Positions 14,644 through 25,165 of a stretch of 36,485 nucleotides of DNA are shown in pieces. The position numbers and the translations under genes are program-made. The notes beneath the pieces are model-generated. The model saw only the letters and a program-made list of their open reading frames with translations. It ran no database searches and had not been told where the DNA came from. The DNA is from Halobellus salinus (lineage in GTDB: Archaea; Halobacteriota; Halobacteria; Halobacteriales; Haloferacaceae), in the NCBI RefSeq assembly GCF_014646875.1, contig NZ_BMOC01000020.1, positions 1 through 36,485 of the forward strand. Reading direction: 5' to 3'. Positions within the stretch are counted from its first letter, which is position 1. Each line of letters begins with the position of its first letter.

Positions 14644-14790
14644 GGCGTCCATAGTACCCTGGGTGTCGAGGGCGACGTCAACCTCCTAACGTACCACTCA
14701 CTGGCGTTCCCGGCCGACTGGACCCCCCACTTCGAGTGGATCTTCGACGACCCGGCGTGGCCGGAGTCCGCGGCGTATAATAAGGGGATT
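14644..14790 (+). pseudogene. Coding-like remnant upstream of the potassium channel
   Basis: One plus frame reads STLGVEGDVNLLTYHSLAFP, then ADWTPHFEWIFDDPAWPESA, with the codon bias of haloarchaeal genes. It has no good start, its upstream part is Arg/Gly-rich, and it runs into AT-rich TATAATAAGG. No other frame in either direction looks better. Probably the tail of a decayed gene, unidentified. The rest of 14790-15012 holds only the channel promoter (GTTTTTA at 14980-14986, 29 nt before the ATG). Confidence 0.3.
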
Positions 14791-15012
14791 TGCAGCCGAT
14801 TGCCCAGCAGATCGCACGACTGCGTGCGATCGAGTGAGTGCAGACTTGCAAGCGCTGCGATACCTCTCGGTGACCTCGAAGACCGACGACACCGTCGCCC
14901 CCGACAGCCACCACGCGGTCGTGGTGTTAGTGCCGAATGGACCGGCGTTGACCTCCGCGACGCGGATCACTGACGCAGTGTTTTTACCCGCGGGAACCGC
15001 GGTAACGCTCGT

Positions 15013-16644
15013 ATGGACAAGTGGCAGCGCCGGACGGTCTACTACGCCATTCTCCTCGTCACAGTCATGTTCGGCTACGCCGTGCTCTACCACCACGGAA
15101 TGCGGATCTACGAGGGCGAGAGCCTCACGTTTCTCCACTCGTTTCAGGTGGTCGTGGAGACGTTCACGACGACCGGATTCGGCTCCGACGCGCCGTGGGA
15201 GAGCCCGGAGATGAACATCCTGGTGATCGTGATGGACCTCACCGGTGTCGCGCTCATCTTCACCGCGCTGCCCGTGCTGGCGTTTCCGCTCCTCCAGGAA
15301 GTGTTATCGACCACGGTTCCGAGGTCGGTCGAGGACGTCGAGAACCACGTCGTCATCTGTTCGTTCACCGCCCGTGCGGAGGCCCTCATCGGTGAACTCG
15401 GGTCGTGGGACGTCGACTACGTCGTCGTCGAACCGGACCGGGAGCGCGCGGTCGACCTCTACGAGGACGGCTACCGGGTGATCCACGCCGACCCCGAATC
15501 GGCCGACGGGCTGGAGGCCGCGGGAGTGGAGACGGCCCGCGCGCTGGTGGCTGACGTCTCCGATCAGGTCGACGCGAGTATCGTGTTGACCGCGCAGGAA
15601 GTTGCGGAGGACGTTCCGATCGTCAGCGTCGTCGAGGACCCCGACCGCCGGCCGTACCACCGGCTGGCCGGCGCCGATACGGTGCTCTCCCCACGACCGC
15701 TGCTCGGCGGGAGCCTCGCGTCGAAGGTGACGACCTCGGTTGCTACGGACCTCGGTGACGTGATCGAGATCGGCGACGACTTCGAGATCGTGGAGCTTCC
15801 CGTCCGGCGCGGGAGCCGGCTGGTCGATAGGACGCTCGCCGAAAGCGGGCTCCGAGAGCAGGCCGGCGTCAACCTGATCGGGGCGTGGTTCCGCGGCGAG
15901 TTCGAGACCCCGCCGGATCCCGAGACCACGATCACGAACGGGACCGTGCTCTTGGTCACGGGTCGAGACGAACAGCTGGCGGAGCTCCGGGAACTCACCC
16001 GGTCGTCGGTCCGGCGGTTCGACAACGGGAAGACGATCGTCGTCGGGTACGGCCAAGTCGGGCTGTCGATCGCCGACACGCTGGCGGACGCGGGCACGGA
16101 GTACACGGTCGTCGACAGGGCGGACACCGACGGCGTCGATGTCGTCGGCGACGCGACCGAACCGGAGACGCTGGAGGCGGCGGGGATCCACGGGGCCCGG
16201 TCGGTCATCCTCGCGCTCCCGGACGACACCACCACGGAGTTTGCGACGCTCGTGATCCGTGATCTGAGCCCCGAGACCGAGATCATCGCCCGGGTGGAGA
16301 AGGCCCGGAGCATCCAGAAGATGTACCGGGCGGGTGCGGACTACGTGCTGTCGCTCGCCACGGTGACCGGGCGGATGCTCGCGTCGAGCATCCTCCAAGA
16401 CGAAGACGTACTCTCGCTCGAACACCAGGTGGAGGTGATCCGGACGGCTGCACCCGGGTTGGCGGGACGGACCCTCGGCGGCGCCGACGTCCGTGGCAGG
16501 ACCGGCTGTACGGTCGTCGGGGTCGACCGCGACGGTACGGTCCTCACCGATCTCGGGCCGGCGTTCCGGATCGAGGCGGGCGACGACCTCATCGTCGCGG
16601 GGACTGACGAGGGAACCCGGCGGTTCAACGAACGGATGGCCTGA
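15013..16644 (+). CDS. Potassium channel with two tandem RCK (TrkA-N/TrkA-C) units
   Basis: A 543-residue protein. Two membrane helices (RTVYYAILLVTVMFGYAVLYH; NILVIVMDLTGVALIFTALPVLAF) flank a pore loop with the filter TFTTTGFGSD (about 50-59). Two RCK units follow, at about 112-325 and 334-543, each a TrkA-N Rossmann fold plus a TrkA-C domain. The second Rossmann fold keeps the nucleotide loop GYGQVG; the first has CSFTARAEA in that place and has probably lost nucleotide binding. With one pore loop per chain, four chains would make a pore. It stands alone, with the promoter GTTTTTA 29 nt upstream. Role: ligand-gated K+ flux in a cell that keeps molar KCl. Confidence 0.9.
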   Translation: MDKWQRRTVYYAILLVTVMFGYAVLYHHGMRIYEGESLTFLHSFQVVVETFTTTGFGSDAPWESPEMNILVIVMDLTGVALIFTALPVLAFPLLQEVLSTTVPRSVEDVENHVVICSFTARAEALIGELGSWDVDYVVVEPDRERAVDLYEDGYRVIHADPESADGLEAAGVETARALVADVSDQVDASIVLTAQEVAEDVPIVSVVEDPDRRPYHRLAGADTVLSPRPLLGGSLASKVTTSVATDLGDVIEIGDDFEIVELPVRRGSRLVDRTLAESGLREQAGVNLIGAWFRGEFETPPDPETTITNGTVLLVTGRDEQLAELRELTRSSVRRFDNGKTIVVGYGQVGLSIADTLADAGTEYTVVDRADTDGVDVVGDATEPETLEAAGIHGARSVILALPDDTTTEFATLVIRDLSPETEIIARVEKARSIQKMYRAGADYVLSLATVTGRMLASSILQDEDVLSLEHQVEVIRTAAPGLAGRTLGGADVRGRTGCTVVGVDRDGTVLTDLGPAFRIEAGDDLIVAGTDEGTRRFNERMA

Positions 16645-16650
16645 TACCGG

Positions 16651-17610
16651 TCACTCTCCGCGGAGTCGGTCGACCACCGACCGGTCCACGTCGGCGTCGA
16701 TGGCGCCCGATTCGGTCGTCGTCGCGGCGGCCGTGGCGTTTCCCAACGACAGCGCCGCAGCCAGCTCCACCCTGTCGGCGAGCCCGCGGATCGCCCCGGC
16801 GGTGAACGCGTCGCCCGCGCCGGTGGTGTCCACCACATCGATGTCGTACCCGTGGTGGGACGCGTCCGCCGGCCCCCACGGCGCCGCGTCGGTCGCACGC
16901 GCGACCGCCCCCTCGTCGCCGAGGGTGAGGAACGCGGTGTGAGGGCCGCGATCCAGAACCGCGTCGAGCAAGGCGTCGGGTGGCCCCTCGATCCCGGCGG
17001 CTGCGAGGTCTGCCGGCGTCGCCTTCACCACGTCGGCGGCGGCGCAAGCGGCGTCGAACGCGGCCGGAAACCCACCGTCCCAGAGTTCGGGTCGGGCATT
17101 GGGGTCGAACGCGACGGTGCAGTTCCGGTCCCTGGCGCGGTCGACCAGATCGAACATCGCGGTCCGCGCGGGCTCGGTCGACAAGCAGACGCCGCCGAAG
17201 ACGACCCACTCGACGGCGTCAAGCGCGTCGCCAGGGACAGTACCGGAGGCGAACCTCGTGTCGGCGGTTCCCGCCCGGTAGAAACTGAACTCCCGGTCGG
17301 CGTTGTCGTCGTGGGCCACGAACGCCACCGGCGTCTTCGCGTCGGGGTCGGTCCGGACGAACCGGTCGGGGAGTCCGGCCGACACGAGCGTCTCCGTCAG
17401 GAACTCGCCGAAGGCGTCGTCGCCGAGTCGGGTCCAGAACCACGGTGCGGGCCCGAGGTCGGCGAGCCGGACTGCGACGTTTGCGGGCGCGCCGCCGGCG
17501 CGGCGGTGGAACTGCTCGACCGTCGCGAGGCGACCAGGTGCGTCCGGAAGGAGATCAACGAGACACTCGCCGGCAACGAAGATATCGGGTGAGCCGTCGG
17601 TGTCGTCCAT
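16651..17610 (-). CDS. PfkB-family sugar kinase (fructokinase-like)
   Basis: A 319-residue ribokinase-fold enzyme. Sugar-site motifs: DIFVAGECLVDLLPD at the N-terminus and RAGGAPANVAVRLADLG (38-54). C-terminal PfkB signature DVVDTTGAGDAFTAGAI has catalytic base Asp267 and the anion hole GAGD. The GGAPANVA motif is as in fructokinases and 2-keto-3-deoxygluconate kinases. It is unlikely to be part of the galactose locus: it lies 3 kb away beyond unrelated genes, and a second PfkB kinase sits in that locus. ATG 17610 is the normal start, but the frame is open upstream to a GTG at 17751 (see next entry). It is convergent with the channel gene, 6 bp apart. Confidence 0.85.
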   Translation of the reverse strand: MDDTDGSPDIFVAGECLVDLLPDAPGRLATVEQFHRRAGGAPANVAVRLADLGPAPWFWTRLGDDAFGEFLTETLVSAGLPDRFVRTDPDAKTPVAFVAHDDNADREFSFYRAGTADTRFASGTVPGDALDAVEWVVFGGVCLSTEPARTAMFDLVDRARDRNCTVAFDPNARPELWDGGFPAAFDAACAAADVVKATPADLAAAGIEGPPDALLDAVLDRGPHTAFLTLGDEGAVARATDAAPWGPADASHHGYDIDVVDTTGAGDAFTAGAIRGLADRVELAAALSLGNATAAATTTESGAIDADVDRSVVDRLRGE

Positions 17611-17751
17611 ACCCAGGCGTCGGAGTCGGGCGTAGAAAACGTTCGGGTACGACGGGAGCGGGTTGGAGCCACCCGGAACGCGAGCGGGGGAAGCCACGAC
17701 CGGGCCGACGACCGCAAGCAGGCCGAACACGAGGGCGACGCCGCCGGTCAC
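17611..17751 (-). other. In-frame upstream extension of the kinase: one membrane helix
   Basis: The kinase frame stays open to GTG 17751, whose GTGA overlaps the stop of the zinc-ribbon gene. The 47 residues begin MTGGVALVFGLLAVVGPVVA, one clear membrane helix, then SPARVPGGSNPLPSYPNVFY. The GTGA overlap is typical of coupled genes, so this may be a small membrane protein that lost its stop and is now fused to the kinase, or a coincidence of frame. A membrane-anchored PfkB kinase would be unusual. Confidence 0.35.
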
Positions 17752-17960
17752 CCCAAGAAGACGTCGACGACGTCGCTCGCCCCCGAAGTCGTGTCGCGGT
17801 AGAGTTCGGAGTAGCCGCAGTTCGTACACGAGACGACGTCGAAGCTGTTCGTCTGAATGTCGAACAGCTTCGAGAGGCCCCCGCCGGTGGTGGAGACCGT
17901 GCCGATGTCGGTCTCGGTGTGGCCACATTTCGGACAGCCGCGATCTGTGTCTGTGTCCAT
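17748..17960 (-). CDS. Small zinc-ribbon (nucleic acid-binding type) protein
   Basis: A 70-residue protein with four ligand cysteines: CPKCGH near the N-terminus and CTNCGY about 32 residues later. The spacer TETDIGTVSTTGGGLSKLFD is followed by IQTNSFDVVSCTNCGYSELY. This resembles a small family of archaeal zinc-ribbon proteins in which the TGGGLSK-LFD motif precedes the second pair. The ATG at 17960 is chosen (MDTDTDRGCPKCG); the longer frame adds no motif. The stop overlaps a GTG that opens the extended kinase frame. A role in nucleic-acid or regulatory binding is a guess from the fold. Confidence 0.8.
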   Translation of the reverse strand: MDTDTDRGCPKCGHTETDIGTVSTTGGGLSKLFDIQTNSFDVVSCTNCGYSELYRDTTSGASDVVDVFLG

Positions 17961-18069
17961 ACCGGTGCGTCCGGAGGCATCGGAATCAGGGTTGGCTTGA
18001 CTCAAGCGGGCGTTGCAGTCTCGGATCGAGCCGGGGTGGTCGGAGGCGAGGATCGGGCCGCCCTGTGAC

Positions 18070-18250
18070 GGTCTTCAGCCGTTCGGAACGAAGGCGGCTA
18101 GGGGCTGGGTGAGGTGCCACGAGGCCGAAGGACCCCCAGAGCCGGTCGTCGTTGTGGTGCGCGCTGACGAGGTGGATCCCGCTTTCACCTCCGAGGTCGT
18201 TGGGGGCGCGTTCCAACGCATCGGGGTCCCGGTAGTCGGCGACGGCGTCA
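18070..18250 (-). pseudogene. Coding-like stretch after the 18248 gene, no start
   Basis: Directly after the stop of the helical protein gene, another minus frame reads VADYRDPDALERAPNDLGGE, then SGIHLVSAHHNDDRLWGSFG, with good codon bias. No start codon of its own is evident and the frame later turns Arg/Pro-rich. It could be a frameshifted C-terminal part of the upstream gene or a separate remnant. Not recognised. Confidence 0.3.
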
Positions 18251-18532
18251 CGTCGGCGCGTCACGGACCCGCCGCCGCATCGACCGCAGATACCCCTGTG
18301 CGATCCCACTGTCCGACCCGAGGGCGTCGCGCACGGTCCCACACCCGGCCAGCAGCCGCTCGCGCTCGTCGGGGTCGGGAACCTTGTTCCGGACGACCGT
18401 CTCGACGGTGTCGAGGATCGCCTGGGTGTCGTCGTGCTCGCTCGCCGCGACCGAGTCGTCGGCCGCCGTCAGTAGTTGTGCGAGAACGTCACGAACGTCC
18501 GCGGGCAACGGCGGCGGGGTGTCGGGTGGCAT
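18248..18532 (-). CDS. Small helical hypothetical protein
   Basis: A 94-residue, soluble, largely helical protein: a proline-rich start (MPPDTPPPLPADV), then RDVLAQLLTAADDSVAASEH, DTQAILDTVETVVRNKV, and a C-terminal part with DPDERERLLAGCGTVRDAL and YLRSMRRRV. The ATG at 18532 is preferred because the longer frame upstream has a different, Ser/Ala-rich composition. It is divergent from msrA across 106 bp. Family not recognised; two-helix packing suggests a small adaptor or regulator, but this is a guess. Confidence 0.6.
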   Translation of the reverse strand: MPPDTPPPLPADVRDVLAQLLTAADDSVAASEHDDTQAILDTVETVVRNKVPDPDERERLLAGCGTVRDALGSDSGIAQGYLRSMRRRVRDAPT

Positions 18533-18638
18533 CGGTGCTGGTCCGGAACCCAGGTTCTGGCCACAGCCACAAACAACCTTCGCAGCCCCGACAGCGGCGT
18601 AGCGAAGGACCGAAGCCGGTCGGGGTCCAACGGATGGT

Positions 18639-19301
18639 ATGAGCGACCACGCCGGGACACGCCAGACGGACCTCGCGCCCGACGACGCGGCACCGCCGTC
18701 GAGTGCGACCGACACCGCTACGTTCGGACTCGGCTGTTTCTGGGGGCCTGACGCGCGCTTTGGGGCGATGGAGGGCGTCGTCAGGACGCGTGTGGGGTAC
18801 GCCGGCGGGACGACACCGGAGCCGACCTACCACGAGTTGGGCGACCACACCGAGGTCGTCCAAGTGGAGTACGACCCCAGCGTGACCTCGTACGCCGACC
18901 TCCTCGAGGTGTTCTGGTCGACCCACGACCCGCGGGCGGCGTCGCGGACGCCGCAGTACCGGAACGTGATCCTGGTCGACACCGTCGCCCACCGGCAGGC
19001 GGCCGAGCGGACGCGACAGGAGGTCGCATCCCGGATCGGCGGCGCCGTCGAGACGCCGGTCGAGGATCTCGACGCGTTCCACCTGGCGGAGCCGTACCAC
19101 CAGAAGTACGAACTCCGGTCGACGCCGGTGGTCGGCGACGAACTCGTTGACCGCTACGGCGACGACCTGGTGGACTCGACGGTGGCCGCGCGGCTCAACG
19201 GCTTCGCGGCCGGCCACGGTGACCCGGAGCGACGGGAGTCGGTCCTCGCGGAGTTGGATCTGCCGCCCGCCGTCCTCGATGAGGTCCGGCGGCGGATCTG
19301 A
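18639..19301 (+). CDS. msrA: Peptide-methionine (S)-S-oxide reductase MsrA
   Basis: A 220-residue enzyme that repairs methionine-S-sulfoxide in proteins with thiol reductants. The catalytic loop FGLGCFWGPDARFG carries Cys33. Other family marks are RTRVGYAGGTTPEPTYHELGDHTEVVQVEYDP, LLEVFWSTHDPRAASRTPQYRN and FHLAEPYHQKYELR. There is no second cysteine in the usual C-terminal resolving position, so it may be a single-Cys form. It is longer than usual by an acidic N-terminal 25 residues (a common haloarchaeal addition) and about 35 at the C-terminus. There is no MsrB domain. Cytosolic stress repair. Confidence 0.93.
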   Translation: MSDHAGTRQTDLAPDDAAPPSSATDTATFGLGCFWGPDARFGAMEGVVRTRVGYAGGTTPEPTYHELGDHTEVVQVEYDPSVTSYADLLEVFWSTHDPRAASRTPQYRNVILVDTVAHRQAAERTRQEVASRIGGAVETPVEDLDAFHLAEPYHQKYELRSTPVVGDELVDRYGDDLVDSTVAARLNGFAAGHGDPERRESVLAELDLPPAVLDEVRRRI

Positions 19302-19411
19302 TACTGGTCGGGGTCACGGGCCACCGCCGACCTCCCCCTCTGTCGACGGCGCTCGGCGGTACCCGACGAGCGCACTCATCGCCGACCTGCGGGCCCTCTC
19401 CCCGCGGACGA

Positions 19412-19558
19412 CTACTCCGTGCGCAGTTCGTCCATCCGCTGCTTCCGCTGCTCTTCGGTCATGTCCGACCAGCGCACGATGTCCTCGAGCGTCCTGTTGC
19501 AGTCGGTGCAGACGCCGTCACGCAGCTCACAGGTTCCGGCGCACGGAGACGTTGCCAT
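19412..19558 (-). CDS. DUF1289-type small Cys-rich protein
   Basis: A 48-residue protein. The pattern P-C-x3-C-x6-C-x2-C-x-R-T, with three to four cysteines (MATSPCAGTCELRDGVCTDC), is followed by RTLEDIVRWSDMTEEQRKQR, exactly the DUF1289 layout (Cys cluster, then E-I-x-x-W, then M-T-x-E-x-R). It probably binds a metal or Fe-S centre; function unknown. The TATA-like CTTTTTAG at about 19584-19590, 28 nt upstream, supports the ATG at 19558 and a leaderless message. It is divergent from the membrane gene at 19651, with both promoters in the 92-bp gap. Confidence 0.8.
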   Translation of the reverse strand: MATSPCAGTCELRDGVCTDCNRTLEDIVRWSDMTEEQRKQRMDELRTE

Positions 19559-19581
19559 CAGCACGACGTCGGGTCGCAATC

Positions 19582-19629
19582 ACTAAAAAGCAACCGACGA
19601 CGCCGGGGGGTGTCGGTGCGTTTTTTATC
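19582..19629. promoter_or_regulatory. Divergent promoters of the DUF1289 and membrane protein genes
   Basis: Minus strand CTTTTTAGTG (about 19582-19591) is 28 nt from the ATG at 19558. Plus strand TTTTTTATC (19621-19629) is about 26 nt from the ATG at 19651. Both fit leaderless transcription from TATA boxes. Confidence 0.5.
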
Positions 19630-19650
19630 TGTCCGACCGGGGCAGTACGT

Positions 19651-20094
19651 ATGATATTCGGTGCGATACTGGTGTGGCTGCTGACGTGGGGGTTCGTCGG
19701 GGTCTCGATCATCGTGGCGACCACGTCCGGGGCGCCGGCAGGAACCGTTGACGCGGTCGTCCAGAGCGTCGGCGGCTTCTATCTCACTGCGGTTCGGACT
19801 CTCCGGCAGTTCGCGTCGGCGACAACGGTGTCGCCGCGGTGGGTCGATGTCGCGTACGCCGCGCTTGCGTCGATCCCACTGTTCATTCACCTCCTCGTTC
19901 TGTGGATCGCAACCACGATCGATAGCGACGACGGGGTCAGCAACTTTACGATCGGACTGACGTTCTTCGTCGCGCTCGGGGCGCCGCTCGGAGCGGCAGT
20001 GTTCTATCTGGGGGCGCAACTGCTCACGATCGCGGTCATCAGCATCGGGGTCGTGTTCGTTCCGATGGTTTACACGATATTCGTGGTCAGGTAG
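19651..20094 (+). CDS. Multi-span membrane protein, unknown
   Basis: A 147-residue hydrophobic protein with about four membrane segments: MIFGAILVWLLTWGFVGVSIIVA, then VAYAALASIPLFIHLLVLWIA, FTIGLTFFVALGAPLGAAVFYLG and LLTIAVISIGVVFVPMVYTIF. Loops carry the few charged residues (DSDDG). The ATG at 19651 is supported by the TATA-like box at 19621-19629. The upstream part of the longer frame is shadow of msrA and the DUF1289 gene. Family not recognised. Confidence 0.7.
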   Translation: MIFGAILVWLLTWGFVGVSIIVATTSGAPAGTVDAVVQSVGGFYLTAVRTLRQFASATTVSPRWVDVAYAALASIPLFIHLLVLWIATTIDSDDGVSNFTIGLTFFVALGAPLGAAVFYLGAQLLTIAVISIGVVFVPMVYTIFVVR

Positions 20095-20226
20095 GTGCCT
20101 CAGACGAGTGCTTGGGCGGTCCGCACGCCGGCGTTCGAGGCGCCGCTGCGTCGGCGTCGGTCGTCCGACGCGGGCGTGGATGGTTGGTGACCGTTCGGTA
20201 CGCAAAAGCGGCAGGGGCCGCCAGTG

Positions 20227-20706
20227 TCAGGCCACGCGGACGGGCCGGACCGAAAGCGCCCGGCACACGTGGGTGACGTGGTCGCTGTCGGTGTCGCTGA
20301 CGAGCACCCGTTCTTCGACGGTCCAGTCCCAGTCGGCTTCGAGAAGTTCCTGGTGTGCGAGCAGGTCGCCGACCGTCCCGACCGAGGACGCCCCCGATTC
20401 GGCACCCACGAGCACCACGGACGCGCCGTCGAAGGTGTCGGTCTCCCGGAGCGCCCGGAAGGCGTCGGCCTTGCCGAGCCCGATCTCCGCGTCGACTTCG
20501 TGGTAGACATACGGCACGCCGTCGTGGTCCGGGAACTCCTCCGGGAGTTCCGGGTCGCGAGAGGTGAGACAGACCGCGTCGACGGTGGCGTACGTGTCAG
20601 GGTCGCCGATCGAGAGCCCGACCGGCACGTCGAGCCACCACTTCCCGTCCGGCGATACGTCCGACCGAATGAACGCTTCGAGCAGCGCGCGCCGATCACC
20701 TGTCAT
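20227..20706 (-). CDS. Conserved-looking soluble protein, unknown
   Basis: A 159-residue acidic protein downstream of the GH42 gene (192 bp, same strand). The segment GKWWLDVPVGLSIGDPDTYATVDAVCLTS, then YVYHEVDAEIGLGKADAFRAL and SVVLVGAESGASS, alternates strands and helices with D..D..E-x-D, which recalls PD-(D/E)xK nuclease-like folds; this is a weak guess. The C-terminal part ends CRALSVRPVRVA. It may be transcribed from the galactoside operon by read-through, but nothing in the sequence ties it to sugar metabolism. Confidence 0.6.
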   Translation of the reverse strand: MTGDRRALLEAFIRSDVSPDGKWWLDVPVGLSIGDPDTYATVDAVCLTSRDPELPEEFPDHDGVPYVYHEVDAEIGLGKADAFRALRETDTFDGASVVLVGAESGASSVGTVGDLLAHQELLEADWDWTVEERVLVSDTDSDHVTHVCRALSVRPVRVA

Positions 20707-20897
20707 TGCTGATCGGGGAGATGTACGGCGTCAAGGGTACTGAAGCTGTCCGGACGCGTCGTGGCCACGGTGCGGACGGCCGGGGTGCGTGAGTGTCGGG
20801 GCGTGATCGGTCGGAGCTGGTGATCGACGGGAAGCGAGCGGTCGGAGCCGGTCGTGGGTTCGTCCCACTAGTGTCGCTTGTCGCTACCCCCGGTCGG

Positions 20898-22993
20898 TCA
20901 CTGAATGGAGATGTCGGACACGTCGGCGTCAACAACGCCGACGCCGTAGCCCGGGATCGACGCCCCACCGACGTACCACGTGGCGTCTGCGGGCACGTCG
21001 ACGGTGAGGGGGCCACTCCCGAAGTTGAGTACCCACACGCGGCCGTCGCGCCGGGCCACCCGCACGGTCTCCGGGAGTCGGTCTGTGGAGGAGACACCTG
21101 CCCGGTCGAGAACGTCTGTCACCAGGGCGTCGGCGAGTTCCTCGCTGGGCCACACGCCGCAGTACGCGACCGACCCGGCGTCGACACTGCGCTCGAGGAC
21201 GGCCGGGCGGCCGGCTGCAGCCCCTGCAGTGTACTCGCCGGTGGCTCGCGCCGCGTCGGGCGTGAGCCACTCGGCCCACGTCCGGAAGTCGTACTCGTCG
21301 CCACGGTAGGTGAGCCGTGTCGGCAGCGACTCCGGGAGGGTTTCGTGCTGGTCCACGTGGCCGCCCACGAGGTCGGCGAAGGGGCCGGGAGCGAGGTCGG
21401 GCTGGATCCGGTTGTCGGGGAGCTTGTACCCGGTTCGCGGCCCCACGAGCAGGTGGCCGCCGCCCGCGGCGTACGCCTCAAACCGGGCGGCGAGCGACTC
21501 GTCGGCCAGGTGGAGCGTGGGCGCGACCACCGCGGCGTACCCGTCGAGGTCGGCGTCGGGTTCGACGACGTCGACCTGATGTCCCCGGGCACGGAGGGCG
21601 CGGTAGAACGAATCGACCAGCCGCAAGTACTCGAACTCCGGGGCGTGGGGGTGGTCCGAGAGCGCCCAGAGGTCGTCGTAGGAGACACACACCGCAACGT
21701 CGGGGTCGACCGGATCGAGGTCGCCGAGCGCGTCGAACTCCCCGGCGGCGCGGGCGGCGTCGTCGTACCCGCGGTCGGCGGAGCCATCGTGTTTCCGCAG
21801 GCCGGCGTGGTACTGCTCTTGACCCTGCCGGCACCGCCGCCACCGGAAGTACGAGACGACGTTCGCGCCGTGGGCGACCGCCTGGTGGGCCCACAGTCGC
21901 ATCGCCCCCTCGCCGGGTTGTGGGCACCGCGGCGGCCAGTTCACGTCGCCGGGTTGCTGCTCCATCACCCAGAACCCGGCCGGGCCACGGTAGAGATCGT
22001 GGTTGAAGCTCACCTGGTCGGGGTCGCCCGCCCGGAGCCGGTTGTCGGTCACCGCCGACGGCTCCCGGAACTGCGCGAACCCGGTTGGGTAGGAGTCCCA
22101 CGTCGCGAAATCGAGGTCTTCGCCCACCTCAAAGGCGTCCAGCGTCTCGAAGTGGCCCATAAAATTGTGAGTCACGAACCACTCGTCGTTGCTCTCCCGG
22201 AGGAGCTCCGTCTGGAAGCGGTTGTAGTCGGCGACGCTCTCGCTCGCAAATCGGGCGTACGCCAGGCGCCGTGAGGGGTGGTGGTCGGTCACGGTGTGTC
22301 CCGGCGGGTCGAGTTCCGCGAAGGAGGCGTGCTGTTGACTCCAGAACGCCGTCCCCCACGCCTCGTTCAGTTCGTCGACGGTGCCGTACTCCTCGCGGCA
22401 CCACTCGCGGAACGCCGTTGCGCAGTCCGAACAGTAACACCGGATGGTGTCGTGACACCCGTACTCGTTGTCGGTCTGCCACCCGACGACCGCGTCGGCG
22501 TCGGCGTACCGCTCGGCCATCGCCCGGACGATCCGCTCGGTCTCCTCGCGGTAGACCGGGGAGTTGAAGCAGTAGTGCCGGCGGCTGCCGAACTCCCGGG
22601 CTGTTCCGTCGGGTTCGGCCTGGAGGATCTCGGGGTGGTCGTCGATCAGCCACTTCGGGGGGGTCGCAGTCGGGGTGCAGAGCACCACGTCGATCCCCGC
22701 GTCGTCGAACAGCGACACGGCGGTGTCGAGCCACTCGAAGTCGAACGCGCCGCGCTCGGGTTCGATCCGGCCCCACGAGAACTCCCCCATCCGGACCACG
22801 TCGATGCCGGCGTCGACCATCTGGTCGACGTCGGTCTTCCACCGCTCCCGGGGCCAGTGTTCGGGGAAGTAACAGACGCCGATCCGGGGTGTCGCTGCGG
22901 CGGCCGGGGACGATCCCCCGTCCGCTGCGGTCTCTCGTCGGTCGTCCGTGGGGTGCGTGCTGTGCCGCCGGTCTGTGTGTTCAGGTGTGTCTG

Positions 22994-22997
<4 letters not shown>
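20898..22997 (-). CDS. bgaH: GH42 beta-galactosidase (BgaH-like)
   Basis: A 699-residue glycoside hydrolase that cleaves terminal beta-galactose (lactose-type substrates). Family marks: IGVCYFPEHWPRERW at 39-53, acid/base Glu178 in WQTDNEYG, and nucleophile Glu346 in FWVMEQQPGDVNW. The cluster Cys187-Tyr-Cys189-Ser-Asp-Cys192 with Cys143 matches the zinc site of thermophilic GH42. The trimerisation domain (about 410-610) and a small C-terminal beta domain follow. The N-terminus is a 36-residue acidic leader without signal peptide, so the enzyme is cytoplasmic. ATGA overlap with the GH36 gene shows translational coupling. Closest in design to the salt-dependent BgaH known from Haloferax. Confidence 0.93.

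Positions 22998-25161
<2,164 letters not shown>

Positions 25162-25165
<4 letters not shown>

Noticed and set aside
12657-14654. 665-codon plus-strand frame
   Set aside because: A shadow of the DUF4350-like and sppA genes; long antisense frames are expected at this GC content.
20227-20706. The protein after GH42 as part of the galactose pathway (lactonase)
   Set aside because: No SMP-30, 6-phosphogluconolactonase or beta-lactamase-fold motif is visible. It is 192 bp after GH42 and lacks coupling.
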